Source: Luteimonas suaedae
GTDB lineage: Bacteria; Pseudomonadota; Gammaproteobacteria; Xanthomonadales; Xanthomonadaceae
NCBI RefSeq assembly: GCF_008312895.1
Contig: NZ_VSSP01000020.1
Coordinates: forward strand, 1-33,587
DNA: 33,587 nt
Direction: 5' to 3'
Shown: positions 24,863-33,547 of the stretch, piece by piece
Numbering within the stretch: the first letter of the stretch is position 1
How the letters are laid out: each line of letters opens with the position of its first letter
Made by a program: the position numbers and the translations under genes
Notes under the pieces: generated by a model
What the model was told of the DNA's origin: nothing
What the model saw: the letters and a program-made list of their open reading frames with translations, nothing else
Databases searched by the model: none

Positions 24863-27800
24863 ATGAACCATCACGTTCCGAGACGGCGGCTGTTGACGTC
24901 CGCCCTGTTGCTGGCACTCGCCCATCCGGTCGCGGCGCAGGTGGCCGCCGAGGATCCCGACGATCCGGCCGGGCGCACCGGGGAGACGGATCCCAGCACG
25001 CTCGACACCATCGTGGTCACCGGCATCCGCGGCAGCCTGATCTCGTCGATGAACCTCAAGCGCGACGCCCAGGGCGTGGTCGACGGCATCGTCGCCGAGG
25101 ACATCGGCAAGTTCCCGGACACCAACCTGGCCGAGTCGCTGCAGCGCATCAGCGGCGTGTCGATCGATCGCGTCAACGGCGAGGGCGAGAAGGTCACGGT
25201 GCGTGGCGTCGGCCCCGACTTCAACCTAGTGCTGCTCAACGGCCGGCAGATGCCGGTCTCGCGCACCGGCCCCGGGGGCGCCGGCGTGTCCAACTCGCGC
25301 GCCTTCGACTTCGCCAACCTGGCCTCGGAAGCGGTCTCGGAAATCGAGGTCTACAAGACCAGTCGCGCCAGCACGCCCACCGGCGGCATCGGCGCCACCA
25401 TCAACATCAAGACCGCGCGCCCGCTGGACAATCCCGGCTTCGTCGGCAATGTCGGCATGAAGGCGGTGCACGACACCTCGAACGGCAACCTGCCGAAATC
25501 ACTGCAGGGCGACGACTTCACCGGCGAGATGTCGGCGATCTTCAGCAACACCTTCGCCGACGGCAAGTTCGGCATCGGCTTCAGCGGCAGCTATCAGGAA
25601 CGTGACTTCGGCTTCAGCCAGGCCTCGGTGGCCAATGGCTGGTACCGCTTCGCGGGCGACGACGACAACAGCTGGAACCGACTGCCGCTCCCCGGCGAGG
25701 ACGGCTACGAGGACATCACCAACCGCCCCGGTCCGGACGACATCTACTCGCGTCCGCAGAACTTCGGCATGAGTGTCAACGGCGTGCAGCGGCAGCGCAG
25801 CAATGGCCAACTGGTGCTGCAGTACGCGCCGACCGAGCGTGTCACCGCCACGCTCGACTACACCTATGCCGAGCACAAGGTCCAGCAGCAGCGCAACGAG
25901 CTTTCGGTCTGGTTCAACTTCGGGCCGAGCACGTCCTCCTGGACCGACGGCCCGATCGCGGCACCGATCATCTATTCCGAGCACCTGACCTACAACGCCG
26001 ACGGCCAGCCGCAGTACACCGACCTGTCGATGGGCGGCGCCAAGTTCGCGACCAGGAACGAGAACAACTCGCTCGGCTTCAACGTCGAATGGGAAGTGAC
26101 CGACGCGCTCGATCTCGAATTCGACTATCACGACTCCAGCGCCGAATCCACGCCCGACAGCCCTTATGGTTCGGCGGGCGTGCTGGGCGTGGCGGCCTTC
26201 ATCCGCGGCACCACCACCGTCGACTTCAGCCACGACTTCCCCGTCCTGACCGTCGGTTACCCGGACGGTGTTGCCCAGGTCGACCCCTCCCGGGCCCTGG
26301 TGACCGGCTCGGTATTCCATAACAGCCGGACCCGCTCGGACCTCGAACAGGGCCAGATCAACGGCCGTTTCGAGTTCGGCGATTATTCGGGGCTCGATTT
26401 CGGCGTCTCCTCCACCGAAGTCGAAAATCGCACCGCGTACGGCTTCATGCAGCGCGACACGTGGGGCGGGGTCGGCTCGCCGGCCGACTATCCCGACGAC
26501 CTCTGGCAGCTCGACGGGATGGGGGACTACTTCGAGAGCTTCGGCAGCCATGACGATCCGCGCTTCACCGACGGCTTCCTGGTGTTCGACTTCGAACGGC
26601 TGCGCGACCACGTCGCCGCCCTGACCGGCCGCGAGGACTGGTACCGGGCCCCGGACGCGTTTTCGCGCGACCTGCGCACCACCGAAAAATCGCGCAGCGC
26701 TTACCTGCAGTGGGACACCAGCTTCGAATGGGTGCTGCCGGTACGCGTGGCCGCAGGCGTGCGCTACGAGGAAACCGAGGTGGTGTCGTCGGCAGTCGTG
26801 CCGGAGGCCACCGGCATCGTCTGGGGCTCCGCCAACGAATTCACCCTGCAGTTCGGCGAGCCGCAGCTCGAGACGCTGGAGGGTAAGTACGACTACTGGC
26901 TGCCCAGCCTCGACGTGGCCGTGGACCTGAGCGACAGCATGATCCTGCGCGGCAGTTACGGCCAGAGCATCGGCCGCCCGGGATGGGAACAGATCCAGGG
27001 CGGCCTGAACCTGGACACCATCGTCCGCGTCACCGGCGGCACGGGAAACATCGGGGATCCGACCCTGGAGCCATTGCTGTCGGACAACTTCGACCTGTCG
27101 TTCGAGTGGTACTACGGCGAGTCGAGCTACTTCTCGGTCGGCTACTTCCGCAAGAACATCGACAACTACATCGGCACCGTGCGCATCGATACGCCGTCCG
27201 ACCTGCACACCCCGGTGGGCGGCGCCTACTGGAACAACGCGCTCGCCTCCGGCTGCGCGGCCAGCGACATGGTGTGCATCCGCAACTACATCTTCACCAA
27301 CCATGACGGCGATCCCGGCGTCGTCCGCGCCGGGACCGACGACCAGGGCAATGCCACCGGCACGATCGAGGGCCTGCCGGGCGATCCCACCGCCAACTTC
27401 GCGATCACCTCGCCGGCCAACCAGCGCTCGGCGTCCCTGGACGGATGGGAACTGAACCTCCAGCACGTGTTCGCGCAAAGCGGGTTCGGCGTGTCGGCGA
27501 ACTACACGATCGTCGACTCCAGCCTGACCTACGACGACTACAGCCTCGGCGAGCAGTTCGCGCTGGAGGGTCTGAGCGACTCGGCGAACCTCGTGGCGTT
27601 CTACGACAAGGGACCGTGGCAGGTGCGCGCGGCCTACAACTGGCGCGACAAGTTCCTCTCCGGCAGGTTCGACGGCCAGGGGCCGAACCCCAACTACACC
27701 GAAGCCTATGGCCAGCTCGACCTGAGTGCCGGCTATGCGTTCTCGGACAACTTCACGGTGCAGCTGGAGGCAATCAACCTCACCGACGAGACCGTGCGCA

Positions 27801-27883
27801 TCCACGGCCGGCACAAGAACCAGCTGCTGTACGCCACCCAGACCGGGCCGCGCTACATGCTCGGGTTCCGCTACAAGTTCTGA
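24863..27883 (+). CDS. TonB-dependent outer-membrane receptor (Xanthomonas/Caulobacter type)
   Basis: 1006 residues. Signal peptide 1-26 (RRRLLTSALLLALAHPVAAQ). TonB box region DTIVVTG (48-54), followed by a plug domain (about 60-195) with KFPDTNLAESLQRISGVSIDR, VRGVGPDFNLVLLNGR and the plug-end pattern EIEVYKTSRASTPTGGIGATINI. The rest is a 22-strand-type barrel with many alternating aromatic strands, ending YMLGFRYKF with the C-terminal Phe needed for barrel assembly. The size and the plug sequence match the large receptors that xanthomonads and caulobacters use for oligosaccharides. The start ATG 24863 has GGAGG 7 nt upstream. First gene of the operon; substrate cannot be read directly, but a sugar or sugar derivative is likely given the symporter downstream. 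Confidence 0.95.
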   Translation: MNHHVPRRRLLTSALLLALAHPVAAQVAAEDPDDPAGRTGETDPSTLDTIVVTGIRGSLISSMNLKRDAQGVVDGIVAEDIGKFPDTNLAESLQRISGVSIDRVNGEGEKVTVRGVGPDFNLVLLNGRQMPVSRTGPGGAGVSNSRAFDFANLASEAVSEIEVYKTSRASTPTGGIGATINIKTARPLDNPGFVGNVGMKAVHDTSNGNLPKSLQGDDFTGEMSAIFSNTFADGKFGIGFSGSYQERDFGFSQASVANGWYRFAGDDDNSWNRLPLPGEDGYEDITNRPGPDDIYSRPQNFGMSVNGVQRQRSNGQLVLQYAPTERVTATLDYTYAEHKVQQQRNELSVWFNFGPSTSSWTDGPIAAPIIYSEHLTYNADGQPQYTDLSMGGAKFATRNENNSLGFNVEWEVTDALDLEFDYHDSSAESTPDSPYGSAGVLGVAAFIRGTTTVDFSHDFPVLTVGYPDGVAQVDPSRALVTGSVFHNSRTRSDLEQGQINGRFEFGDYSGLDFGVSSTEVENRTAYGFMQRDTWGGVGSPADYPDDLWQLDGMGDYFESFGSHDDPRFTDGFLVFDFERLRDHVAALTGREDWYRAPDAFSRDLRTTEKSRSAYLQWDTSFEWVLPVRVAAGVRYEETEVVSSAVVPEATGIVWGSANEFTLQFGEPQLETLEGKYDYWLPSLDVAVDLSDSMILRGSYGQSIGRPGWEQIQGGLNLDTIVRVTGGTGNIGDPTLEPLLSDNFDLSFEWYYGESSYFSVGYFRKNIDNYIGTVRIDTPSDLHTPVGGAYWNNALASGCAASDMVCIRNYIFTNHDGDPGVVRAGTDDQGNATGTIEGLPGDPTANFAITSPANQRSASLDGWELNLQHVFAQSGFGVSANYTIVDSSLTYDDYSLGEQFALEGLSDSANLVAFYDKGPWQVRAAYNWRDKFLSGRFDGQGPNPNYTEAYGQLDLSAGYAFSDNFTVQLEAINLTDETVRIHGRHKNQLLYATQTGPRYMLGFRYKF

Positions 27884-27884
27884 A

Positions 27885-27914
27885 GCGCGTGCACCGCCCA
27901 ATCGGCGCACGCGC
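27885..27914 (+). other. Stem-loop directly after the receptor stop codon
   Basis: GCGCGTGC (27885-27892) pairs with GCACGCGC (27907-27914), 14-nt loop with a further internal CCG/CGG pairing. It starts 1 bp after the TGA. No T run, so more likely a 3'-end stabiliser or partial attenuator that leaves more receptor than downstream mRNA. Confidence 0.6.
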
Positions 27915-27967
27915 CTGGCCAACGACGGTGGGGATCGGCCGACGGTATGCTTGCCGGACATCACGCG

Positions 27968-27994
27968 CCGCCCTGCCCACGGCGGGAAGGGCGG
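27968..27994 (+). other. Stem-loop in front of the SapC-like gene
   Basis: CCGCCCT (27968-27974) pairs with AGGGCGG (27988-27994), 13-nt loop. The right arm contains the only purine-rich stretch (GAAGGG) that could be a ribosome site for the GTG at 27999, so folding could limit translation initiation. Confidence 0.45.
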
Positions 27995-28013
27995 ACGCGT
28001 GCAGGCCCAGGAC

Positions 28014-28724
28014 ATGACCCGCCACGTTCCGCTCAACGTCGTCGACCACCGCAACCTGCGCGTCGATCCCGCGCGCGGCGATGCGCTTGGGGATGCGGTG
28101 ATGTTCGCGCCGACCTTCCCGGCCGAGTTCCGCAACGTCCAGGCGCACTACCCGATCGTGTTCCATCGGCAACGGGACGGCGGCTTGCAACCACTGGCCC
28201 TGTTCGGCCTGCAGCGGGGCCACAACCTGTTTCTCGACGGCGACCACTGGGACGCCGCCTACCTGCCACTGGCGATGGAGCGACAGCCGTTCCTGATCGG
28301 AAGCGCCGACGACGAGCCGACGGTGCACATCGACCTGGACAGCCCGCGCGTGGGCACGACCACGGGCGAGCCGCTGTTCCTCGAACACGGCGGCAACGCC
28401 CCGTTGCTGGAGCGTGTCCGCTCCGTACTGAAGACACTGCACGCAGGCCTGCAGGCCACGCCTGCGTTCTGCACGGCATTGGAGCGCCACGACCTGCTCG
28501 AACCGTTCGTGCTGGACGCGCAGTTGCACGACGGCACCACGCATCGCCTCTCCGGATTCCATGTGATTCACGAAGAGCGGCTGCGCGCGCTGCCGGAGGA
28601 CGTGGTGGCCGGGCTGCATCGCGGCGGTCACCTGGAAGCGGCCTACATGGCGATCGCCTCCATGTCGCGGTTCCGCGACCTCATCGACCGTAGCAACCGG
28701 CGTCGCAATGCCTCCGCCCATTGA
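28014..28724 (+). CDS. SapC-family protein
   Basis: 236 residues. The N-terminus HVPLNVVDHRNLRVDP and the blocks FAPTFPAEFRNVQAHYPIVF, PLALFGLQRGHNLFLDG, YLPLAMERQPFLIG and the C-terminal LSGFHVIHEERLRALPEDVVAGLHRGGHLEAAYMAIASMSRF match the SapC-like family found beside TonB-dependent receptors. (The name comes from a Campylobacter S-layer locus; the molecular function is not established.) No signal peptide, so cytoplasmic. Start ATG 28014 matches the family N-terminus but has a poor ribosome site; GTG 27999 is the alternative. Overlaps the next gene by 17 bp. Confidence 0.88.
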   Translation: MTRHVPLNVVDHRNLRVDPARGDALGDAVMFAPTFPAEFRNVQAHYPIVFHRQRDGGLQPLALFGLQRGHNLFLDGDHWDAAYLPLAMERQPFLIGSADDEPTVHIDLDSPRVGTTTGEPLFLEHGGNAPLLERVRSVLKTLHAGLQATPAFCTALERHDLLEPFVLDAQLHDGTTHRLSGFHVIHEERLRALPEDVVAGLHRGGHLEAAYMAIASMSRFRDLIDRSNRRRNASAH

Positions 28725-29727
28725 ACCCATCGCCGAGCTGCACGACGTCGATCCGCAGGCGTTGCCGGATGCGGTGCTCAATGGCGACCAGCCGATGGTG
28801 TTGCGCGACGTGGCCAGGCACTGGCCGCTGGCGGAAGCGGCGCGTGATTCCGCGACCACGGCCGTGGACTACCTGCGGCGCTTCGAGCGTCGGGACGCGC
28901 CGCCGGTGGTGGCGACCGTGGGTCCGCCGGAAATAAACGGCCGCTTCGGCTACGACGCCGGGCTGACCGGCTTCAACTTCCGCCAGGAGCACGTCCCCCT
29001 GGATGTGGTCCTGAAGACCCTGCTCAAGTACGCCCAGGACCCGGCGCCGCCGGCGATCTATGTCGCCTCCACCACCATCGATACCTGGCTGCCCGGGCTG
29101 CGCGCCGAGAACGATCTCGACCTCGGCGGTCGCGAGCCGCTGGCCAGCATCTGGATCGGCAATCGCACCCGCGTGGCCGCGCACCAGGACGTGCCCGACA
29201 ACCTGGCCTGCGTGGCCGCCGGCCGGCGCCGGGTGACGCTGTTTCCGCCGGAGCAGCTGGCCAATCTCTATGTCGGCCCGCTCGACTTCACGCCGGCCGG
29301 GCAGCCGATCAGCCTGGTGGACCCGGCGGCGCCGGACCTCGAGCGCTTCCCGCGCTTCGCGCACGCGCTGCATCACGCACGCGTGGCCGAGCTGGCGCCC
29401 GGCGATGCCGTCTTCATCCCGAGCATGTGGTGGCACCACATGGAGGCGCTGGAGCCGTTCAACGTGCTGGTCAACTACTGGTGGCGCCAGACGCCGGCGT
29501 GGATGGACACGCCGATGAACGCGCTGATGCTCGCCCTCATGACCGTGCGCGACCTGCCGCCGGCGCAGCGCGCGACCTGGCAGGAGGTCTTCCGCCATTA
29601 CGTGTTCGAGCCTGGCGAGGAAACCGCCGGGCATATCCCGGAGAACGCCCGGCGCGTGCTCGGGCCGCTGGACGAAACCCGTGCCCGCGAACTGCGCGCG
29701 CGCCTGCTGCAACGACTCAACCGCTAG
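28708..29727 (+). CDS. JmjC/cupin-8-like Fe(II) oxygenase-type protein (Pass1-like)
   Basis: 339 residues. A cupin-like barrel with TRVAAHQDVPDNLACVAAGRRRVTLFPPEQLANLYVGPLD: metal-binding His159-x-Asp161, then the FIH-type RRVTLFPP strand. The distal metal ligand is in VFIPSMWWHHMEAL (His243 or His244). This is the 2-oxoglutarate/Fe(II) hydroxylase fold of the cupin-8 group, present in many TonB-receptor/SapC/halogenase loci. No signal peptide. Metal triad intact, so catalysis is plausible; substrate unknown. ATG 28708 is within the SapC-like gene (17-bp overlap), pointing to coupling. No ribosome site of note. Confidence 0.85.
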   Translation: MPPPIEPIAELHDVDPQALPDAVLNGDQPMVLRDVARHWPLAEAARDSATTAVDYLRRFERRDAPPVVATVGPPEINGRFGYDAGLTGFNFRQEHVPLDVVLKTLLKYAQDPAPPAIYVASTTIDTWLPGLRAENDLDLGGREPLASIWIGNRTRVAAHQDVPDNLACVAAGRRRVTLFPPEQLANLYVGPLDFTPAGQPISLVDPAAPDLERFPRFAHALHHARVAELAPGDAVFIPSMWWHHMEALEPFNVLVNYWWRQTPAWMDTPMNALMLALMTVRDLPPAQRATWQEVFRHYVFEPGEETAGHIPENARRVLGPLDETRARELRARLLQRLNR

Positions 29728-29736
29728 GGGAACGCC

Positions 29737-31260
29737 TTGGAAGCAACGGCTTCGACTCAGGCCGGGCGCGGACCGGTCAGGCGCGTGGTCATCGCCGGCG
29801 GCGGCACCGCCGGCTGGATGGCCGCGGCGGCGCTGTCGCGCACGCTCGGCAAGGGCCTCGACATCCGTCTGGTCGAATCCGAGCAGATCGGCACCGTCGG
29901 CGTCGGCGAGGCCACCATTCCCACCCTGGTCACCTTCCATCGCCTGCTCGGGATCTCCGAGCAGGCGTTCATGGCCGCCGCGCAGGGCACGATCAAGCTG
30001 GGGATCGCGTTCGAGAACTGGCGCGAGCGCGGCCACCGCTACATCCATTCCTTCGGCACCTCCGGCAAGGACCATTGGAGCGCCGGCTTCCAGCACTTCT
30101 GGCTGCGCGCGCGCGAGCGCGGCCTGGCCGACGGCTACGAGGCGTATTGCCTGGAATCGCGTGCGGCCGAAGAGGAGCGCTTCGCACACCTGCCGCGCAA
30201 CGGCGTCAACTATGCCTATCACATGGACGCCGCCGGCTACGCCCGCTTCCTGCGCGGCTTCGCCGAGGGCCACGGCGTGAAGCGCATCGAGGGCAAGATC
30301 GCGCGGGTCCGCATCGATCCGGACTCCGGCGACATCGCCAGCCTGGTGCTCGAGGACGGCAGCCAGCTCGAGGGCGACCTGTTCATCGACTGCACCGGCT
30401 TCCGCGCGCTGCTGATCGGCCAGGCCTTGCGGGTCGGCTTCGAGGACTGGTCGCACTGGCTGTTCAACGACAGCGCCTTCGCGGCGCAGACCACGGCCGT
30501 GCGCCCGCCGGTGCCCTACACCCGCGCGATCGCCGGCGAGTCCGGCTGGCAGTGGCGCATCCCGCTGCAACACCGGGTCGGCAACGGCATCGTCTATTCG
30601 AGCCAGTACGTGGACCAGGAACAGGCGCTCGCGGCGTTCACCTCGAGCATCGAGGGCGAACTGATCGCCAAGCCCTGGCACCTGCGTTTCCGCCCGGGTC
30701 GGCGCCTGAAGTGCTGGCACCGCAACTGCGTGGCGCTGGGGCTGGCCGGCAGCTTCATCGAGCCGCTGGAATCGACCACCATCCACCTGATCCAGCGCGG
30801 CATCATGCACCTGCTGCGCTGCTTCCCCGCGGTGATCGTGCAAGAGGACATCGATGCCTACAACCGCCAGGTGGACGCCGAAGTCGAGCACGTGCGCGAC
30901 TTCGTGGTGATGCACTTCAACCTCACCGAGCGCCGCGACACGCCGTACTGGGAGGCATGCCGGCTGATGGAGATCCCGCCCTCATTGCGCCAGCGTATCG
31001 AGCTGTTCCGCGAGACCGGCAAGGTGTTCCACGTGCCCGGCGAACTGTTCGGCGAGAACTCCTGGATCCAGGTGATGCTCGGCCAGGGCGTGATGCCACG
31101 GCGGCACCATCCGGCCGCCGGCCTGATGGGCGACGAGGAGCTCGCGCGCTTCCTCGGCGACATCCGCTCCCGGGTCGAGCACACCCTCGAGCAGTTGCCG
31201 GCGCACCAAGCGTACCTGCAGTCGTATTGCCCGGCGCCAGCGCCATCCCGCCCTGTCTGA
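29737..31260 (+). CDS. Flavin-dependent (tryptophan-type) halogenase
   Basis: 507 residues. FAD site VVIAGGGTAGWMAA (17-30; GGGTAG 21-26). GVGEATIPTL (55-64). Catalytic Lys87 in GTIKLGIAFENW, equivalent to Lys79 of PrnA. WQWRIP (271-276) is the family's GxWxWxIP signature. EPLEST with Glu345 (PrnA Glu346). All hallmark residues are therefore present. These enzymes make HOCl/HOBr from FADH2, O2 and halide and hand it to the substrate through Lys. A flavin reductase is needed and is not in the window. The start is TTG 29737 with AGGGG at 29726-29730, 9 bp after the previous gene. Whether the in vivo substrate is tryptophan is very doubtful in this genomic setting. Confidence 0.92.
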   Translation: MEATASTQAGRGPVRRVVIAGGGTAGWMAAAALSRTLGKGLDIRLVESEQIGTVGVGEATIPTLVTFHRLLGISEQAFMAAAQGTIKLGIAFENWRERGHRYIHSFGTSGKDHWSAGFQHFWLRARERGLADGYEAYCLESRAAEEERFAHLPRNGVNYAYHMDAAGYARFLRGFAEGHGVKRIEGKIARVRIDPDSGDIASLVLEDGSQLEGDLFIDCTGFRALLIGQALRVGFEDWSHWLFNDSAFAAQTTAVRPPVPYTRAIAGESGWQWRIPLQHRVGNGIVYSSQYVDQEQALAAFTSSIEGELIAKPWHLRFRPGRRLKCWHRNCVALGLAGSFIEPLESTTIHLIQRGIMHLLRCFPAVIVQEDIDAYNRQVDAEVEHVRDFVVMHFNLTERRDTPYWEACRLMEIPPSLRQRIELFRETGKVFHVPGELFGENSWIQVMLGQGVMPRRHHPAAGLMGDEELARFLGDIRSRVEHTLEQLPAHQAYLQSYCPAPAPSRPV

Positions 31261-31284
31261 TCCTGCCATCCCGGAGACGATCGC

Positions 31285-32847
31285 ATGACCCTTTCCACCC
31301 TCGACGCCAGCATCGTGCTGGTCTACCTGGCCGGCATCTTCATTCTCGCGCAATGGGTCTCACGCGAACGCGCGGGGCACAAGAAGTCCGCGCAGGATTA
31401 CTTCCTCGCCGGCAGGGCCCTGCCGTGGTGGGCGATCGGCGCGTCGCTGATCGCGGCCAACATCTCCGCCGAGCAGATCATCGGCATGTCGGGTTCCGGA
31501 TTCGCGATCGGCCTGGCCATCGCCTCCTACGAGTGGATGGCGGCGGCAACGCTACTGATCGTGGCCAAGTACTTCCTGCCGATCTTCCTGCGCAACGAGA
31601 TCTACACGATGCCGCAGTTCCTGGAGCGGCGCTACGGCAGCCGGATCCGCACGCTGATGGCGGTGTTCTGGCTGGGGCTGTACGTGTTCGTCAACCTGAC
31701 CTCGATCCTGTGGCTGGGCTCGCTGGCGATCTCGTACGTGGCCGGGATCGACCAGACCACCGCGCTGCTGTGCCTGGCGGCGTTCGCGCTGGCCTACCAG
31801 ATCTACGGCGGCCTGAAGGCGGTGGCGCTGACCGACATCGTGCAGGTCACGCTGCTGGTGCTTGGCGGATTGCTGCTGGTCGGCATCGCCATGGACCGCC
31901 TCTCCGACGGCGCCGGCGTGCTGGCCGGGTTCGAGCGGCTGCGCACCGAGATTCCCGGCCACTTCCACATGATTCTCTCGCCCGATCACCCGTTCTACAA
32001 GGACCTGCCGGGCCTGAGCGTGCTGCTCGGCGGCATGTGGGTGATGAACATCAGCTACTGGGGCTTCAACCAGTACATCATCCAGCGCGCGCTGGCGGCC
32101 AAGAGCCTTGGCGAGGCGCAGAAGGGCGTGCTGTTCGCCGCGTTCCTGAAGCTGCTGATGCCGGTGATCGTGGTGCTGCCGGGCCTGGCCGCGGTGCTGC
32201 TGGCGCCGGACCTGCCGCGTCCCGATGCCGCCTATCCGGCGATGATGTCGCTGCTGCCGGTCGGGGTGCTGGGCGTGGTGTTCGCAGCGTTGATCGCGGC
32301 GATCGTGTCCTCGCTGGCGTCGATGACCAATTCCATTTCCACCATCTTCACGCTCGATTTCTACACCCGGCTGGGTCGCGAACACAGCCAGCGGCAGATC
32401 GTGCGCACCGGGCGCATCACCGCGGTGGTGGCGATGCTGCTGGCGGTGCTGGCGGCGCGGCCGCTGCTGGGCAGCTTCGACCAGGCGTTCCAGTACATCC
32501 AGGAATACACCGGCTTCTTCACGCCGGGCATCGTGACGATCTTCCTGCTCGGCCTGTTCTGGAAGCGCGCCAACGAGGCCGGCGCGATGGCGGCGGCGAT
32601 CGGCTCGTTCGTGCTCTCGGTGGTGTTGAAGCTGGCCTGGCCGGCCCTGCCGTTCATCGATCGCGTCGGCCTGGTGTTCCTGCTGGCGACCGCGCTCGCG
32701 GTGGCGGTGTCGCTGTTCACGGCGCGTGCGCCGGACAAGGACTTCATCCACACCGAAGACGTGCGCTACGCCACGTCCTCCACCTTCAACATCGGTGCAT
32801 TCGCGGTGGTCGCGATCCTGGTGGCGCTGTACGCGAGCTTCTGGTGA
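31285..32847 (+). CDS. Sodium:solute symporter (SSS family, sugar-type)
   Basis: 520 residues with 13-14 hydrophobic segments across the whole protein. The SSS signature is seen in YFLAGRALPWWAIGASLIAANISAEQIIGMSGSGFA (39-74), YQIYGGLKAVALTDIVQ (about 171-188), and WGFNQYIIQRALAAKSLGEAQKG (about 258-280), characteristic of SGLT/SglT-like sugar symporters. Inner-membrane Na+-coupled uptake of a monosaccharide or related compound. GGAG at 31273-31276, 8 nt before ATG 31285; 24 bp after the halogenase, so the last gene of the operon. Completes an uptake path: outer-membrane receptor to inner-membrane symporter. Exact sugar not readable. Confidence 0.9.
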   Translation: MTLSTLDASIVLVYLAGIFILAQWVSRERAGHKKSAQDYFLAGRALPWWAIGASLIAANISAEQIIGMSGSGFAIGLAIASYEWMAAATLLIVAKYFLPIFLRNEIYTMPQFLERRYGSRIRTLMAVFWLGLYVFVNLTSILWLGSLAISYVAGIDQTTALLCLAAFALAYQIYGGLKAVALTDIVQVTLLVLGGLLLVGIAMDRLSDGAGVLAGFERLRTEIPGHFHMILSPDHPFYKDLPGLSVLLGGMWVMNISYWGFNQYIIQRALAAKSLGEAQKGVLFAAFLKLLMPVIVVLPGLAAVLLAPDLPRPDAAYPAMMSLLPVGVLGVVFAALIAAIVSSLASMTNSISTIFTLDFYTRLGREHSQRQIVRTGRITAVVAMLLAVLAARPLLGSFDQAFQYIQEYTGFFTPGIVTIFLLGLFWKRANEAGAMAAAIGSFVLSVVLKLAWPALPFIDRVGLVFLLATALAVAVSLFTARAPDKDFIHTEDVRYATSSTFNIGAFAVVAILVALYASFW

Positions 32848-32973
32848 TGCGGGTGTTCTAGCGGCTGCGGTGTTGTGCTGCCGAAGCCGGAGAGTCCTCC
32901 GAGCTCGAAGCAGAAGCTTCGGCAGGCCGCGCGGGAGCGGGCGCCGCGGCGCGGGGATCGCTCCGCCCTTCCG

Positions 32974-32993
32974 TCCGGCCATCCATGGCCGGA
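32974..32993. repeat. CCA-TCCM-TGG family hairpin
   Basis: TCCGGCCA, loop TCCA, TGGCCGGA: 8-bp stem. Outer stem pairs differ from the other members but remain fully complementary. Confidence 0.85.
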
Positions 32994-33002
32994 GTCAGGG
33001 CC

Positions 33003-33022
33003 GCAGACCATCCCTGGTCTGC
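33003..33022. repeat. CCA-TCCM-TGG family hairpin
   Basis: GCAGACCA, loop TCCC, TGGTCTGC: 8-bp stem. Lies 9 bp after the 32974-32993 copy, in the same orientation. Confidence 0.85.
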
Positions 33023-33127
33023 TCTCCGCGACCCCCACACCACGACGCCCGCAGCCGCTCTGGCCGGCTTCGAAAGAGCACGACGCCGGAAGAAAAGTTT
33101 CTTCGCGAGATTCATGCGGTGTAGCGA

Positions 33128-33180
33128 TAACAACAGCCAAAGCAAATCCCCGCAGTTCTCCTCTTTGGCGTGGAAGTAAC
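33128..33180 (+). repeat. Diverged single arm of the 11145-11241 element
   Basis: ACAACAGCCAAAGCAAATCCCC followed by TTCTCCTCTTTGGCGTGGAAG aligns with 11200-11245 (CAACAGCAAATCCCC...CCCCTTTTTCAAGG...GGAAG) with several mismatches and a small insertion. Only the right arm is present. Confidence 0.5.
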
Positions 33181-33209
33181 GCGAGAGCAATTTCGTATGC
33201 CGGATGCTT

Positions 33210-33337
33210 CCTCTCCCGCTTGCGGGGTGAGGGCGCTTTTGGCGAGATGCTAAGAGCGCCCTCATCCGCCCCCCGACTAAAACACTCGGGGGCAGGCTCT
33301 TCGGGCACCTTCTCCCGTAAACGGGAGAAGGGATTCG
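33210..33337. repeat. Composite CTCTCCCG / CTTCTCCCG intergenic element
   Basis: Two hairpins: GAGGGCGCT (33229-33237) with AGCGCCCTC (33255-33263), and CCTTCTCCCGT (33308-33318) with ACGGGAGAAGG (33321-33331), an 11-bp stem with 2-nt loop. The phrase CCCTCATCCGCC and the CTTCTCCCG hairpin are familiar from dispersed intergenic repeats of Xanthomonas and Stenotrophomonas. It could act as a 3' structure for neighbouring mRNAs. Confidence 0.8.
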
Positions 33338-33547
33338 CTCTAGCTGAAGCATCGGTGCCGATCTGTGGTGTTGAAGAAACCAGCAACACAAAATCGCCGG
33401 TGCGGCGTCCGGGCCGGGGTATGCGGATAGCAGGCCATGGGTGAGCACGGGCCGCTTGCGCGGCACTGCCGCGCGGCCTGTGCGAACGCCCGGCGCGCTG
33501 CGCCGGGCCGGACCGGGCCGCGTAGCGGCACGGGCCTGCGGCGGCGA

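Noticed and set aside
25499..28135. 878-codon minus-strand frame opposite the TonB receptor
   Set aside because: Antisense to a complete receptor with signal peptide and C-terminal Phe; sequence is low-complexity.
28681..30915. 744-codon minus-strand frame opposite the cupin and halogenase genes
   Set aside because: Antisense shadow; the plus-strand proteins carry intact catalytic motifs.
29427..32861. 1144-codon plus-strand frame across cupin, halogenase and symporter genes
   Set aside because: Out of frame with all three recognised proteins; Arg/Ala/Gly-rich without motifs.
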